From: Coix lacryma-jobi var. lacryma-jobi
Lineage: Eukaryota; Streptophyta; Magnoliopsida; Poales; Poaceae
Length of the DNA stretch: 64,000 nucleotides
Direction of reading: 5' to 3'
Assembly (NCBI GenBank): GCA_009763385.1
Contig: CM019826.1
Location: 62,063,790 to 62,127,789, forward strand
Shown here in pieces: positions 46,801-58,763 of this stretch. The notes beneath the pieces are model-generated. The model was not told where the DNA came from and made no database searches. It worked only from the letters and a program-made list of their open reading frames with translations. The first letter of the stretch is position 1; each line of letters starts with the position of its first letter. A program made the translations under genes and the position numbers.

Positions 46801-48773
46801 TTGCCCAGTTGCAGAGACCTTACCTAAACCCAGGTATCCCCTCGGTTGCTCTTTTGTTGCTGCTTGGCCAAATCAAGTTCATGAAATCTTTCATCTTGTC
46901 ATGACCTTGATGTGCACCAGACGAACCCTTGTTGTCTTGTACCATGTTTTATCCTTGAAATCATCTCCTTGTTGATTTCCAAACCTTGTGATCATCCTTG
47001 TTTTGCTAGCTCATGCCTTGCACGTGATGCCTATCCATACAAGATTTATCTGCATCATGTGGGATTCCTCACTGGTTGTGGATTCGGTAATAGTGTCTTG
47101 GTTAAGAACTAATGGTGCCGCGACGAAACCGAGAGCCTCTTGTGGCGGCCGACACAAGTTTGTGCTGCTCGGCACGCGCTGGTACCGTGGGTTATAATCA
47201 AGATCTATTATAGAACTACGCCAATGTGTTATCTTTCATGAAGCTTCCTCCTTGTTATCTCCTTTATTCCTTCAGAAAAATCCTTATGTCGGCTCGGATG
47301 TGGCAATGTTTCTTTCTGAAAATGGCAAGAAGGATGACCTTTCAAGAATTGGTCAAAGATAAAAGCAATAACAGACTATAAGAGGTGGTAGACAAAGGAC
47401 TCTGTTTGATCAGCAACAAGGACTGAACAACATATATGGTCATAGTGAAGCAAAGTGGCATGAAATTCTTAGAGATGCGCAAGTATCAGCTGAAGGATGA
47501 GCAATAGAGATGATATGTTATTGAACCAGATACCTGAGGTCCAGAAGTTTTCTATCTGAACTTAATTTATATATCTGCATGATGATCTTGTAGTCAACCC
47601 AATCTTCTTAGATGTGTCTGATTCTCTACTGACTTTGGTGGTGACTATGTGCATGGATATCTGACAGCGCTTGCAGTAAAAGCTAAAATCTTAGAGCCTT
47701 TAAGTGTTGAGAGATAACTGATTAGTTTCTGCCATTGAGAAGCTAACCTCTAGTTCAGAAATGACTCTTTGGTAGCTATGAAGGCTATGTCTCATAGAAC
47801 AATGTTATGCTCGAAGTCTGTAAACAACTGATTTTGTTTGTGGCACCCGTACATCCAAGCTTCTAACATGTTCCAGCTAACTCTATCCTGGAGAAATTTC
47901 AATGGTAATACAAGACAGTACGCCAGCCTAGAAACTCAGTCAGAATTGTGCCTCGAGTAAGGACTGCTTGTTAATACATTTGAGTACTATGGAAAGATTT
48001 ATTCCAGATTATTTTGGATGAAGCTAAGAAGGACATTCAAAATCAGTCACTTATTCTTGAGTAGTCGAGGTGTCCTACCAAAAATCAACTCTTAGAAGTG
48101 CAGATTGATGGAAATTGAAGTGGCAAATGGTAGATTTCAAATTATGTTCCTGCATTGTTGAGTGAATTTGAGAAGATCGCTTTATGACCCAAGTAGTACA
48201 GCAAGTCAGTCTCACTGAGTTGCAACTACGCCAAGAAGAAGAATGATGTTGATTTGCTAGTAGTACAGAGATTCAGTAACTTGGTATTTTTACCCAAGAG
48301 GTTGCATCAAATTTAACCTGAGTCACTATCACAGCTTAAGAATTTCAGTAAAGAAGGATCTGTGAAAACGTGGATTTGGTAGAGTCAGCTATCACATTCA
48401 CTGCTCTTTTATCAGATTCAGATAATACAGTGTTATCATCAGAGAAAGAATTGCACACATGGAACCTTATGTACCTTTCCATCGATTGGTATCTAATTAA
48501 TCAGACGTTCACAGTAGTATAAATAGTGGTCGCAGTCAGTCAGTTCCTCCTAGTATCGAAGGATGTCGTTGGTATCATCTCAATCGGACCAAGATCCAGT
48601 ATTGGCAGTAATATTATCTTGGATTCCTCCCAAAGTAATAATGCAGTTTTGGTTCCCTTTTAATCCAACAGTGATATTGTGAGTGTACCTCAATGCTCGA
48701 TAGAAGTCGGTAAAGTAGATTCTTCTGACAAAAGCTAGTAACCAGAAAACGACATGAAAGATCGGAAAGTTGT
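43870..48773 (+). other. gypsy internal region, first part
   Basis: Long T-rich sequence (about 44640-46890) without ORFs. Near 47111 an ATG begins MVPRRNREPLVAADTS, similar in style to the start of a chromovirus gag but closed after about 30 codons. 47220-48770 has no frame I could assign to gag or pol. It may be a non-coding leader plus highly decayed coding DNA. Confidence 0.45.
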
Positions 48774-50337
48774 TGTCGACACCAGATTTTCGCACGCACG
48801 ATAGGATGACAAGAGGGCCCGACCAGCAGTAAGGGGAACATTCGGTAAACGACCGGGCGGTCGGCTAGTCTTTGGGATTTTGGCAAATGCCTGTATCTGT
48901 ATGATTGGCTGTTTTGCGAAACGGTGACCCCATTCGGGAAGTGAAATGGCTTGTACGACAAAGTTTGTGACGATGGAGGACGCTGAGAAGAATAGGAATG
49001 ATATTTGTATCTTTCCAAAAATTCGTTGTATAAGTCGTAATCATTTAGGACTCATATTTCGTCCAGGGTATAAATATAAACCCTCGACCATTGTAAAATT
49101 GTTCACAACCACATCAATACAAACTGGCCCCGTGCCATCTTCGAGTCCTTAGTCGTGTCGTCGAGTTCTTCGAGAGGAATCATCGATCTGTCGACCTCCG
49201 TAAGTCCCGACAACCTTGCTATCATGTCTAGTATCATGCGGTGGATTTAGATATGATGCAAGTAGTCTCGTATGTTAAGCTTAGTATCGTGCGGCGGATT
49301 TAAGCTTATGATGGGAAGTTTTTGCTTGTCCCTTGTATCATGCGGCGGATTAAGTCATGAGTAAAAATAGTTATCGGCTGTATTAGATTTGGCAGATCCG
49401 ATAGATTCATCAAGTTATCATGTGTTATGTGTTTTATTTATTTAATTCTTGTAACACTCTTTTGCCCAATCTAGATTGATCTTTGCTCGGCCTTGTTCCA
49501 CAAGAAGCTTGCTTGTGCTTTTGCTAATCATAATATCATAATGGCCGGATCAAAGTTCAATCCAGATTGTTACATGTCGCGGATTCATGCATGTTATTTA
49601 CGATTAGGCTTTGATAAAACTAAGGAATCGTGCGGCAGATGCAGGTTTTAGATTAGTTTAATTGTGCTTGCTTGTTTGTTCCTTCTTCATGGACCCCAAT
49701 TCGGCTGGTTTGCCGACTTTGGTTATGCTTTCATGAGTAACGAGCTTTTATAGATCTGTTCAGGTTTATACATGCTTTTAACTTGTTATAATTAGATTGT
49801 ATCATACGGTGGATTAATCTAATTATAAGAAGTGGTGTAGACTCATAGCAAGTGGTATCATGCGGTGGATTAGCTTTGCTTGAGTTTATGCCTGATGGGT
49901 TTATGAAGACTAAATGTGCGGCAGATTAGTTGGATTAGCCTATGCATGTGTTATTTGAATAGACCTATTTTTGGCAAGTTACCTGCTTATAATATTTATA
50001 TTATGTTCGAGCATGTCTCTCCTTACATATGCATTCGGCAGTCAATATGTTTTACATACTCTGCATTCATACTTGCCGAATGATGTTACAAACATGCTCT
50101 GGCATACAGCTTCCATAGCTGTGTGCCGTCGTGATTGGCTTTCAAAGCCGTACATATGGAACTGTCTGGTCTCACCCGGCACGTTCCAGAGGTATTCTCA
50201 CGTTTTTTATCCCTTGTTGGTTTTCAGGTCAAACCGACTGGCACGTCTTCGGAATCAACATACTCCGGGCACCCGAGTGAAGCCAGCTTTTCGGCTTGCT
50301 GTGTGCTTGGCGTGAGGTGTCACTTTTTGCGTCAACA
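48774..50337 (+). mobile_element. solo Tat LTR
   Basis: TGTCGACACCAGATTTTCGCAC to TTTTGCGTCAACA (1564 bp) with a perfect TSD GTTGT (48769-48773 and 50338-50342). Opposite orientation to the other two Tat LTRs here. TATA box at 49069-49077 between the arms GTCCAGGGT and ACCCTCGAC. Confidence 0.92.
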
Positions 50338-50472
50338 GTTGTTCTGTTCCTAGTAGTTTCTGTTCGGTCGAGAAGTCAGTATCTTGAGTTATCAATAGCG
50401 ATTAAGGATGGGTGCTATGCTTCTCTTCCCTTGAAAAGTCTTTCGTCCGGAATCTTGGGACGAGATTCTTTT
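50338..50472 (+). other. gypsy internal region, last part
   Basis: Short stretch between the solo Tat LTR and the PPT. No gene is recognised. Confidence 0.5.
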
Positions 50473-50485
50473 AAGGGGGGAGGGC
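50473..50485 (+). promoter_or_regulatory. polypurine tract of the long-LTR gypsy element
   Basis: AAGGGGGGAGGGC immediately before TGTAACACCCC; primes plus-strand DNA synthesis. Confidence 0.85.
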
Positions 50486-53400
50486 TGTAACACCCCAGGT
50501 GTTCGCCGTCAGTTAAGCAGTCAGTTGAGCGCAGACCTAGTATATCAAGCGACGATGAAGAACTAAATTCAAGGATAGTCAGTGATGACTGAAGCATCAG
50601 GATCAATCTCAGAGGCAGAACATCCGTTTAAATTACTCGGGAAAAATAATTAATGGAGCCAGTTAATAATGATCACCAAATTATGAATATTCAGGATTTA
50701 TGTGAAACCTGGATTTTTCATGTGACCCACCTCAGTTCCTGTCTATAGTAACTGGTGAAAAAGTTTCGTGAAGTTTGGAATCAAAAAGTCACATGAAATG
50801 ACGAGTCGCAGTTTTGCCAGTGCTGACGGATTAACGAAAGAAAATCATTAGGGTCCAACCAAGTGCTGCGATTATGCCCAATCAACTATATATGAACTCA
50901 CGACCAAAAGTTATGAAAGTTCCATGTTGAGCCGATGAACAGAAAATGTTCCGACCGACGGGAAACCCTGATTCGGATCCTACCGGGTGACTACTTTGAC
51001 CGGCGTTGAACGGTATTTTTGGATGTTCGCATGTCAGTGTGCCCTAAACGAAAGTTGTAGTACAGATTTCGTTTTATGACCGAGACCTGGATCGGTGCCA
51101 AAAAAGGTGAAAACGAGCTCGCAAGATGGAGTACAGTGCAGTTTTCACGTTCCAGAAATTAGTTAAGTCCGTACTGCGAAATTGGAATTTCGGTCGCGGC
51201 GAAGCTGCCATCGGTGATCGTTACCGGGCAAACCCTTGGGAATTTGACCGAGTGCCTTTAACAAAAGTTGGAGTACTCGGCGAGACGACGACAACAAAAT
51301 TAGTTTCGTTGAAATCGGAGTCCATTTGAGCAGTGTTCGCTATTTTGGAATTTGACTGAAAGTTTCTGGAAACTTGCCAAATTGGGAAAGAAATTTTTGG
51401 GGAAAATTTGCCGTGGCCGACCGGAGCACGCCGTGTCCCGAGGCTCTGCCTCTCTGACAGAAAAAGGCCGAGGCCTCCCTTTCTCCCTCTCGGTCTCCCT
51501 CTCTTTTCCCCTCCCTCTCTAGCGCTCTTTCTCCCTTTCTCTCTGTTTCCCGAGCTTCTGAAGAAAGAGTAGAACCAGCCATGGCCGCTCCTCCCCTCCA
51601 TGGCCGGCATCCAGCGAGCAGCAGCAGAGCGCCTCCGTGGTCCCCTCCCTTGTTCTCCTCCCTTTTCCCTTCCTGCAGCAGGAGCTAGGAGCCACGGCCC
51701 CTTTTCTGCGCGCCCCTGCATGGAGCCGCGGGAGACGGCGCCGCTGGCCGCGCGCTCTGGCCAACAGGCCACGCGGACGTCGCCAGCAGCTCCAGCCACA
51801 GCACCGGTCGGCGCCCAAGCCAAGCCCCAAACCCTAGCCCGAAGTCCGGCCGTCCTCCCTGCCGAGCTCGGCTTCTTCCCGTCGAGCTCCCGAGCTTTTC
51901 CTCGTGAAAACCATGTTGAGGGCCATCTAGTAAAGCTGAAACTCTTTATAGGTGTTTTTATGCAAAGCTACATTACTCATTAGATTTACTAACTAGTCCT
52001 TTAATGATTTGTGCAGATCCAGGGGTCCCCACTGCAAAAGCAGTTTTTATTTCACGTTTTTAATTAATTAGTAAATCTGATGGAAATTTGTAAAATGCGT
52101 AGTAATTTGTTTGTTTGTCCAAAAATTGCAAGTGAGCACTTTTTGGAATCCTTGCAAATAGCTCTGTCTAGTGAATACTTAAAATGATGTGTGTTAGTGC
52201 AAATTATGTGCTGTGATGATTGATTTGTGTTAAATAGGTTTAAATAGGGAGAAAATCATATCTGTTGTTGTATTGCTTAGTTTGCTGTGAAATTTTTATG
52301 GTAGACTTGTCACGTGCTATGTGTGCTTTGATAAAAAAGTCAGGATTTTTGGTGCATGTATGAATTAGTTAAGAATTTATCTTGTTCTCAGCTCATTAAT
52401 TGGATTAAAATGAATTGTGGCAAATGTTTGCATGTAAAAATAGAAAAGGTGGCTCCACTGCCTTTCTATTGTGTTGCTGTAGCTTAGGTAATTTTATTAT
52501 GGTCGGTTCTAGACAGTTTATAGAGCTTAAATAGTTACCCCTTGTAAATGGTGTTTGCTGTGAAACTTGTTTATAACAAAGTTGTAGATAACATTCATAT
52601 CTAGATTGTGTTAAAGTTTCATGATTTTTGGTGAAATGGATTAGGAGTTATGGCTGTGCAAAGTTCAGTTTCAGAAATAGTTGCTCTATGTTTATGCCTA
52701 GATCAGATTTTGTGAATGTAATTGTTTCACCCTGTTAACTTGCACATCATGCTGAGATGTTTAAAGATGATTTGTAGGAAATTTCAGAAGCTTTCCAAAA
52801 TGTCTTCTTGTGTGTCATTTAGAGTTGTGTAGATCTAGTTGTGATTTAATTACCTAGCTGCTATATGTATGTCCAGTTTTTGCTGAATGGCTGCAGAGAC
52901 AGTTTCTATTGTGGTAATGACTTCGTATTGTAGATATTGTTTGCTGTAGATGTGGTCTATACAAAAGTTGTAGATAACATCTTAATCTATCTTGTCATCA
53001 AATTCCATAGCCATAGGCTTAATAGTTTAAGAGATATGGCTGTTGTAAGATTGCTGTCAAGGTTTGCCTACATTCTGTCCAGATCTAAATGATGGGCTTG
53101 TTTCACCTAGTTAACTTGTGATTAATGCTTAGGTGCTTATAAAAGAGTTGTAGTGCTTTTCATAATATTTCGAAATTGTCTTAGCTCATGTCCACTGGAT
53201 ATGTATAACTTGAGTTATAGCTGTTTTAGTGCAGGTGGGCAAATCTGTCCAAAGTCTGGACAGAGGTTCCTAATTATACTAATTAGCCCTTGTTAACTTG
53301 TGAATCATCTTGATATGATTATAGATGATTTGTAGGAAACTTAATAATATTTCTAAAGAGTCTATGGTCAAGTTCCCAGGTATTATAGATCTTTAGTTAT

Positions 53401-54786
53401 GGTTGTCCAAAGTTACTGTTGTTGATGTGTGGCTAGTTCTGTCCAAGTATGGACAGAGCTGCACTAATCATGTTGTTTGACCTTGTTAATGATTGATTCA
53501 CCTTGAGCTAACAATAATAAAGATTTAGATAATCTTGTAAGCTTTCTAGAATGTCTAATTTCATGCTCATGTGATGTTTATATTGTGATTTATGCTTCCT
53601 TGAAGCTCTGTCTGTCCTGCTGTCCAACAGCTGGACAGAGCTGCATAGTTATCTGTTTTTGAGTTATATAACCTTTGAATTTGCTCTTATGGTGAATAAC
53701 AAAGTTGTAGACAATTGAGTTATCTTTCCATAAAGCCTTATCTCACCTTATTTGGAGATCTGTAGCTTGAGTTACAGTTAAAAGAGTGGACTGGTGTCCT
53801 GCTGTCCCAAATCTGATTGTTTGTGTTTGATTGCTTAACTTGGCTTAAGTTGATTAGGTGAACTTAGTGATCAATTTAAAAGTGTGCATAACCTGTTGGT
53901 TGTTATGTGCTAAGTTATCTGAATTGTTTGCATGAATTTTGTGCTAAGTGATTGTTAGTGGTTGCTTGTGCTATGTGATCAATATATTACTTCGGGAGCA
54001 TTCATACATATGCATTGTGCATCTCATATCTAGGTTCGCTAGATGGAAGAACGTCAAGCGAAGGACGTTGTGATGGAGCCAGATGTCAGGATGATGGTTT
54101 GGTGATCACCTGGAGATGATGGTGTTGGCGAACCACAAGTTGCTGGAGTGGTGATGTTCCTGAAGTTGGTGCCAACTAACACTAGCTTAAGTGTTGTTCC
54201 CAGGCAAGCCCCGGAGCATTTTAAGTCTCCTACCATTCTTTTATAAAATGCAATCGAGTCAATATAATGATTGTTGCATTAAGTTATAGGAGTTAAATGA
54301 TTCCGTTGATGCATTACTTACTTATCCTTGTCCACCAGCAATTATTATCTTGATATCCCTGCTAGGTCTAGGCTCGATTATATGCTTAGCCCTGCTTAGA
54401 CCGGTAAAAGTCGCGTGATTTCCTGTCTCCCGCATATAGGTGGATACTGATCATGACTAGCCTGGTGCTATCATGGAGATAACCATGTGATAATTAACCT
54501 GAGACCGGGCGGGATGTAGGAGCTGCAGGACATGGGTTCTGTGTGCTAGTAGTCTCCCGTCTATGTCGATTAGGACCCGACGAAGGCACACCTCAGTCAT
54601 TTTGAACGCGTCAATCACTTAACGGAGCAGGTGCGGGTACCTCCCGTGAAGCCGAGTAAGGTTATTCGAGCCGGTAATGGAGATGCCGATGCCTAACACC
54701 CAGGGCCATAGATGTACCATGGGCAACTATTCTGAACAACCTGGCATGGTCTGAGGGCAGGCAGGACGTGATTGACCTGGCATGAC
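50486..54786 (+). repeat. long gypsy 3' LTR (copy B), truncated
   Basis: Starts TGTAACACCCCAGGTGTT after the PPT and is collinear with the reverse complement of about 38915-43319. It breaks off at GGCATGAC, where TGTAACATCCC of another LTR starts; about 1 kb of its 3' end is missing from the window. It has the tandem-repeat block (about 52550-53830), hairpins at 53244-53264, 53438-53457 and 53620-53638, and the GC-rich island at 51380-51900. Confidence 0.85.
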
Positions 54787-57282
54787 TGTAACATCCCTGG
54801 TTTTCGAACAACCAAAAATACGAGCTTTTTAAAACTTTTTCCTGCAATGTGTGAAGCATGTAGTTGCTAGGTCAAACACTAGTCAACGTAGCGTGTTTGC
54901 TTGTGAAACGTTGCATACATATAGTTTTGTTTGTAGGAGTGTGCTCGAGATGTCGAGTCGGTTTAGGGTGGAGTCGTGTCAGAATCGGAGTGCACAAATC
55001 CGTAGTGATCTCCTCTCCTCCTTTTTGGGACTTTTCCCGATCTCTCTTGTATCCCACCTCAAAAGATCTTCGGGTCATATTAATTCATGACTCGGGGAAA
55101 CTCTTTTCCCTTTTCTCCCTTCTTTTCCAATTCTGAATCTACTCCAATTCCTTTCAAACCCCTGTTCACAAATCCACTCCAAATCTTCTGTTCAACCGTT
55201 CCCAAATTATCCTTGGGATTCAACCCCCAATGTTTATCGGAACCCTTTCGAACCATTAATCTGATTCCACCCAACTTCTTTAAATTTCCCTCGATCTCCT
55301 TTGCTCCAACTCCGAACCCTCCGAGTCGTAATGTCTTGGAAGAGAAAAATCCTTTTCTTCTTTTCCATCAAATCATATTGGGATGCTCCATCCAAATTTC
55401 CATAGAAATTGCTCCCCAAACACCTTATTCTCCTTCGCAAAAATAGGCAAAACTCCTTGGGCCCGAGTCACCCAGCCAACCCAACTTGTTTCCCCTCTCC
55501 TCCTTTGGTCGCGTGGGCCAGAGCCCCTTATTCGGCCCACCTCCTCATGCTCCTTCCCTCCTTCCCATTCTCTCGCAGCTCCTCCACGTCGAAGCCCAGC
55601 CTAGCTCGGCGCCACTCCCCTTCCCCCTCCCCACCATTCTGTTTGGGCCAGCCCAACCACGCCTCCCACACCCCCTTCTCTCCCCTCAGCCGATCGGGCT
55701 CGGCGCCTAGGCCCAGCTGGCCCGTCCCCGCAAGCCCCCGTGCGCGCCTGCCGAACCCTAGGGAGCTGCTGCTCCCCAGGCGCCGCCGCCGCTCCTCACG
55801 CGAGCGCGCGTGCCCGTGATGCCGCTCCCCCCGTTGCGCCTCTCCTGATGGCTGCCGCGTGCCCCCAACGCTCACGCCTCGGCGTCCGTACACGAGCCAT
55901 CGATTCTCGCCATGCGTCGCAGACATCCCATCGATGGCACGAATGTCAAGAACGACCACCCGAAGCCCTAGCTCGCACGTATAAGAGCTTCCGCAACCGC
56001 CTTCCGCCTCTCCTACCCCTCCCGCGCTGTCGCCATTCCTTCCTCCTCGCCCTCTTCTGTTGCTCTGCCGCGCCGCCGGCCGTGACCCAGCGCCTCGCCG
56101 CGCCGTCCGCATTCGCCCCGGGCGTGACCGAGCCACACAGGCCGCAGCTACCGCGCAACCGCGCCGACGCTGTCGGCTCGGGCCACAACGCCTTCACGAC
56201 CTTGCCACCACCAGCCGTCGCGACATCGAGCGTCCCTGCTCCTCCCCGTGGTGCGCGACGTCGAGCCCGGTCAGCCATGGCTTGGCCACTACCTCGTCGC
56301 GGTCATCCTCCGCCGGCCGACCACGAGCACGCTACTGGCTCCGCCCACCTCGCTGCGGGCTGCAACCCCGCTCGGTTGGCCGCCAGCTCCACCACGGAGG
56401 CCTGCCGCGGTCACCGCGGCTTCTGCCCCTCCAAGTCGTCGACGACCTCACCGCGTTCCCCAGCAGCGCCTCGGCGCTGGAGCTCAGAACACCATCGTGG
56501 TGCCGTGCTCGCTTCCATGGCACCGCTTCAGCGACTTCGCTCAAGACCGACCTCGCCGAGCTACTCCCTTGCACTATCAGTGAGCCCCCACAACCAAAGC
56601 TTCTGATTTTGCCTTCTCGCAGTCGTGCATCGAGCTGAGACCGGCCTTTATGTCGCGTTCCCTCACTGCCACAGGGTAGCAGATGGACTTGTGGTGCCTT
56701 GCTGATTCGGTCGACGGCGTCGAGCTGTCAGATGGTCACGCTCCGTGGTTCGACCGAAGCCGCGCCCTGCTGATTCGGTCAGGACCGCCCCACTGTTCGG
56801 CCGATGGCGCCCAGCTGATTCGGTTGACGATGCGCTGCGTTTCGGTCAAGGCGGTGCTCGCTGCCTCGGAGTCGCTCCGCTGAAGCCCCATCTTCTGTGC
56901 CATCAACAAGGTCTAACCTTTGGAACCCGTCGACGCCACCCTTGGACGTCGACACAAATCCCTTCATTTTGTTCATCTTCGTACTGTTGTCATTCATACT
57001 GACTCATACATGATCTATACTTGCCTGTGCCGAGCCTTCGCGCCGATCTAATTCTCTATTGCAATGGATATGCGCTACTCCTCCGTTGTGGTCATGTCGA
57101 TTGTCGTAGTTGTCATGTCCGTGTTGTTGGCGGTGGACCATGCCTTCCAGCCGGTCCGGTGGTAGTTCACTATGCCTTCCAGCCGGTCCTTTGTTTGTTT
57201 GCCTGTGGACCGTGCCTTCGAGCCGGTCGAGGGTTCATAACTGAGAACACAAGGTTGATATGTGCCCTTGTGGTTCCCTTCT
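54787..57282 (+). repeat. another gypsy-type LTR, incomplete
   Basis: Starts TGTAACATCCCTGG inside copy B (flank ATGAC) and is cut at 57282 by the C3 LTR. TGTAACATCCC is a typical start of chromovirus LTRs. The middle (55490-56600) is very GC-rich and gives long Pro/Ala/Arg frames on several strands; these overlap each other and show no domain, so I do not call them genes. No LTR end, PBS or PPT is visible. Confidence 0.6.
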
Positions 57283-57679
57283 TGAGTGATGAGTGATCAA
57301 TCAACGGGCAACATGTCTCTTGGCTGTGTTGATGTGCAGGTGCGGAGCTCGGACAGTGGTCGAAGGTGAGGTGAAGGTCAAGTAGGGACGTGCCATGCCG
57401 ACGGACCGGGATCGGTGAAGGGCGGACGTGGAGCTTGGACCGATGGACCAGGAGACCTAAGGACCAGCTGTGGTAGCTGGCACGTGGCGTCGACAAGTGA
57501 GAGTACATGGGGATGTGCGATGCATCGGCCAAGTCGGGAGGGAGGTGATGGCATCGTGACACTTAGTGGGAGGATGTGAAGGATGGCGAATGCACTGTGC
57601 CCGGCGTGGAGGCTGGACATGCTCCGGCATCGGTGCTGGAACTCGGGGTGTGCGAACCACATCCCGTCTACGGCGCGGG

Positions 57680-57896
57680 TTCGGTAGCTGAGCCTCGAAA
57701 AGCTACCCTCGACGGTTTCTGAGTTTGGGCCTCAAAACTCGGGGTGGCCGGTTTCCGAGTTTGGGCCTCAAAACTCGGCATGGACGGTTTCCAGGTTTGG
57801 GCCACAAAACTCAGCCTGAGGACTGGTTTCCCGGTTTCAGCCTCAAAACTGGGGGAAGGCCTAGGTTTCCCGGTTTCGGCCTCAAAACCGGGGGGG
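57680..57896 (+). repeat. hairpin array H1 in C3 LTR
   Basis: Terminal hairpin GGTAGCT (57683-57689) with AGCTACC (57701-57707), then CTGAG/CTCGG, CCGAG/CTCGG, a hybrid unit CCAGG/CTCAG whose arms do not match (a join of two units), CCCGG/CTGGG (one G-T) with loop change, and CCCGG/CCGGG. Inner GTTT/AAAC and loop core GCCTC are kept. Confidence 0.85.
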
Positions 57897-58151
57897 GGGG
57901 GTCCGCAAAAAGGACGGTCGACGCGTGGCGGCGTGGAGAGGCTGGTGCGGAGGCGAGGCTATCCACGAGGTAGGCGCGGCGGTCGACTAGGCGGCACGTG
58001 GCGGCATCCCGAGGCTTGCGTCGAGGCGAAGCTAAGGGTGAGGAAGGCGTGTGGCCGTCAGATCAACTATCAGCAGAGTTGGATCGGGATACCCCTAGGG
58101 TTGGCCGCTTCGCTCGTGTATCTAGGGGTAGTAAGGGGATTATTGTTTTAG

Positions 58152-58160
58152 GCTATAAAT
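58152..58160 (+). promoter_or_regulatory. TATA box of C3 LTR
   Basis: CTATAAATA about 250 bases after the hairpin array, followed by CT-rich sequence (CCTCTCTCTCCC) and the leader. Confidence 0.65.
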
Positions 58161-58763
58161 AAGAGAGGCACCCATCCTCTCTCTCCCTATCCTTGCAGTC
58201 GTTTGCTCCTGAGCACTCTCTCTCTAGCCCCCTGCTTAGGTTCTAATCATACCTCGCTGCAAGCGATCCGTAGAGACGGGAATCATACCTCTGTGTATTT
58301 GGATCTTTTGAGGAAACGAGACTGTATTCTCGTTGTCTCCTTGTGTGGAGGAATTTCGGCTGAAATCGAATCAATTCGCGTTTGTGTTTGTGTTCTTCGC
58401 GTTTTGCTTTTTCATCTCCCGGAGATTTGTCTCGTTCTTCCTCTCCGTGAGATGATTTTTGATTCCACTTGAATCATTTTGTTCTTGGTCGTGAGCCCCT
58501 TCTTTCTACCAAAGGAATTCTCTTCTAACCTCACGAATCCATAGATCGGGTTGATTTCGTGTTTGTTCTTCGTTCTTTCCCCCTTTCCGGTGATCCTCGG
58601 TTTTCTCTTGATAGACTTGGTTTGGTGTGATGATTTCATAGGATTAGCACCCCAACACGTAGAGGAACATCTGGGAGGAGTTTGATCGAAGTTCCTTTTG
58701 ACTTGGTTGAGATTGAAGCGGATTTGGTTTTGAACCCGAGCAGTTTTGTGCTTCCTGGGTGTT

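Larger units (their letters stand above)
43320..54786 (+). mobile_element. long-LTR gypsy element, plus strand, 5' LTR truncated, no recognisable pol
   Basis: 5' LTR remnant (about 43323-43855), PBS, 6.6 kb internal region with a solo Tat LTR inside, PPT and 3' LTR from 50486. The 3' LTR is cut at 54786 by another LTR. No gag or pol domain is recognisable, so it is probably non-autonomous. The first 5' LTR base kept is deep in the LTR; the missing 4.8 kb is replaced by the inverted copy A. Confidence 0.75.

Noticed and set aside
55409..56638. Ala/Pro/Arg-rich frames up to 288 codons
   Set aside because: Several overlapping frames on both strands in GC-rich LTR DNA, no recognisable domain, and the region lies within an LTR starting at 54787.
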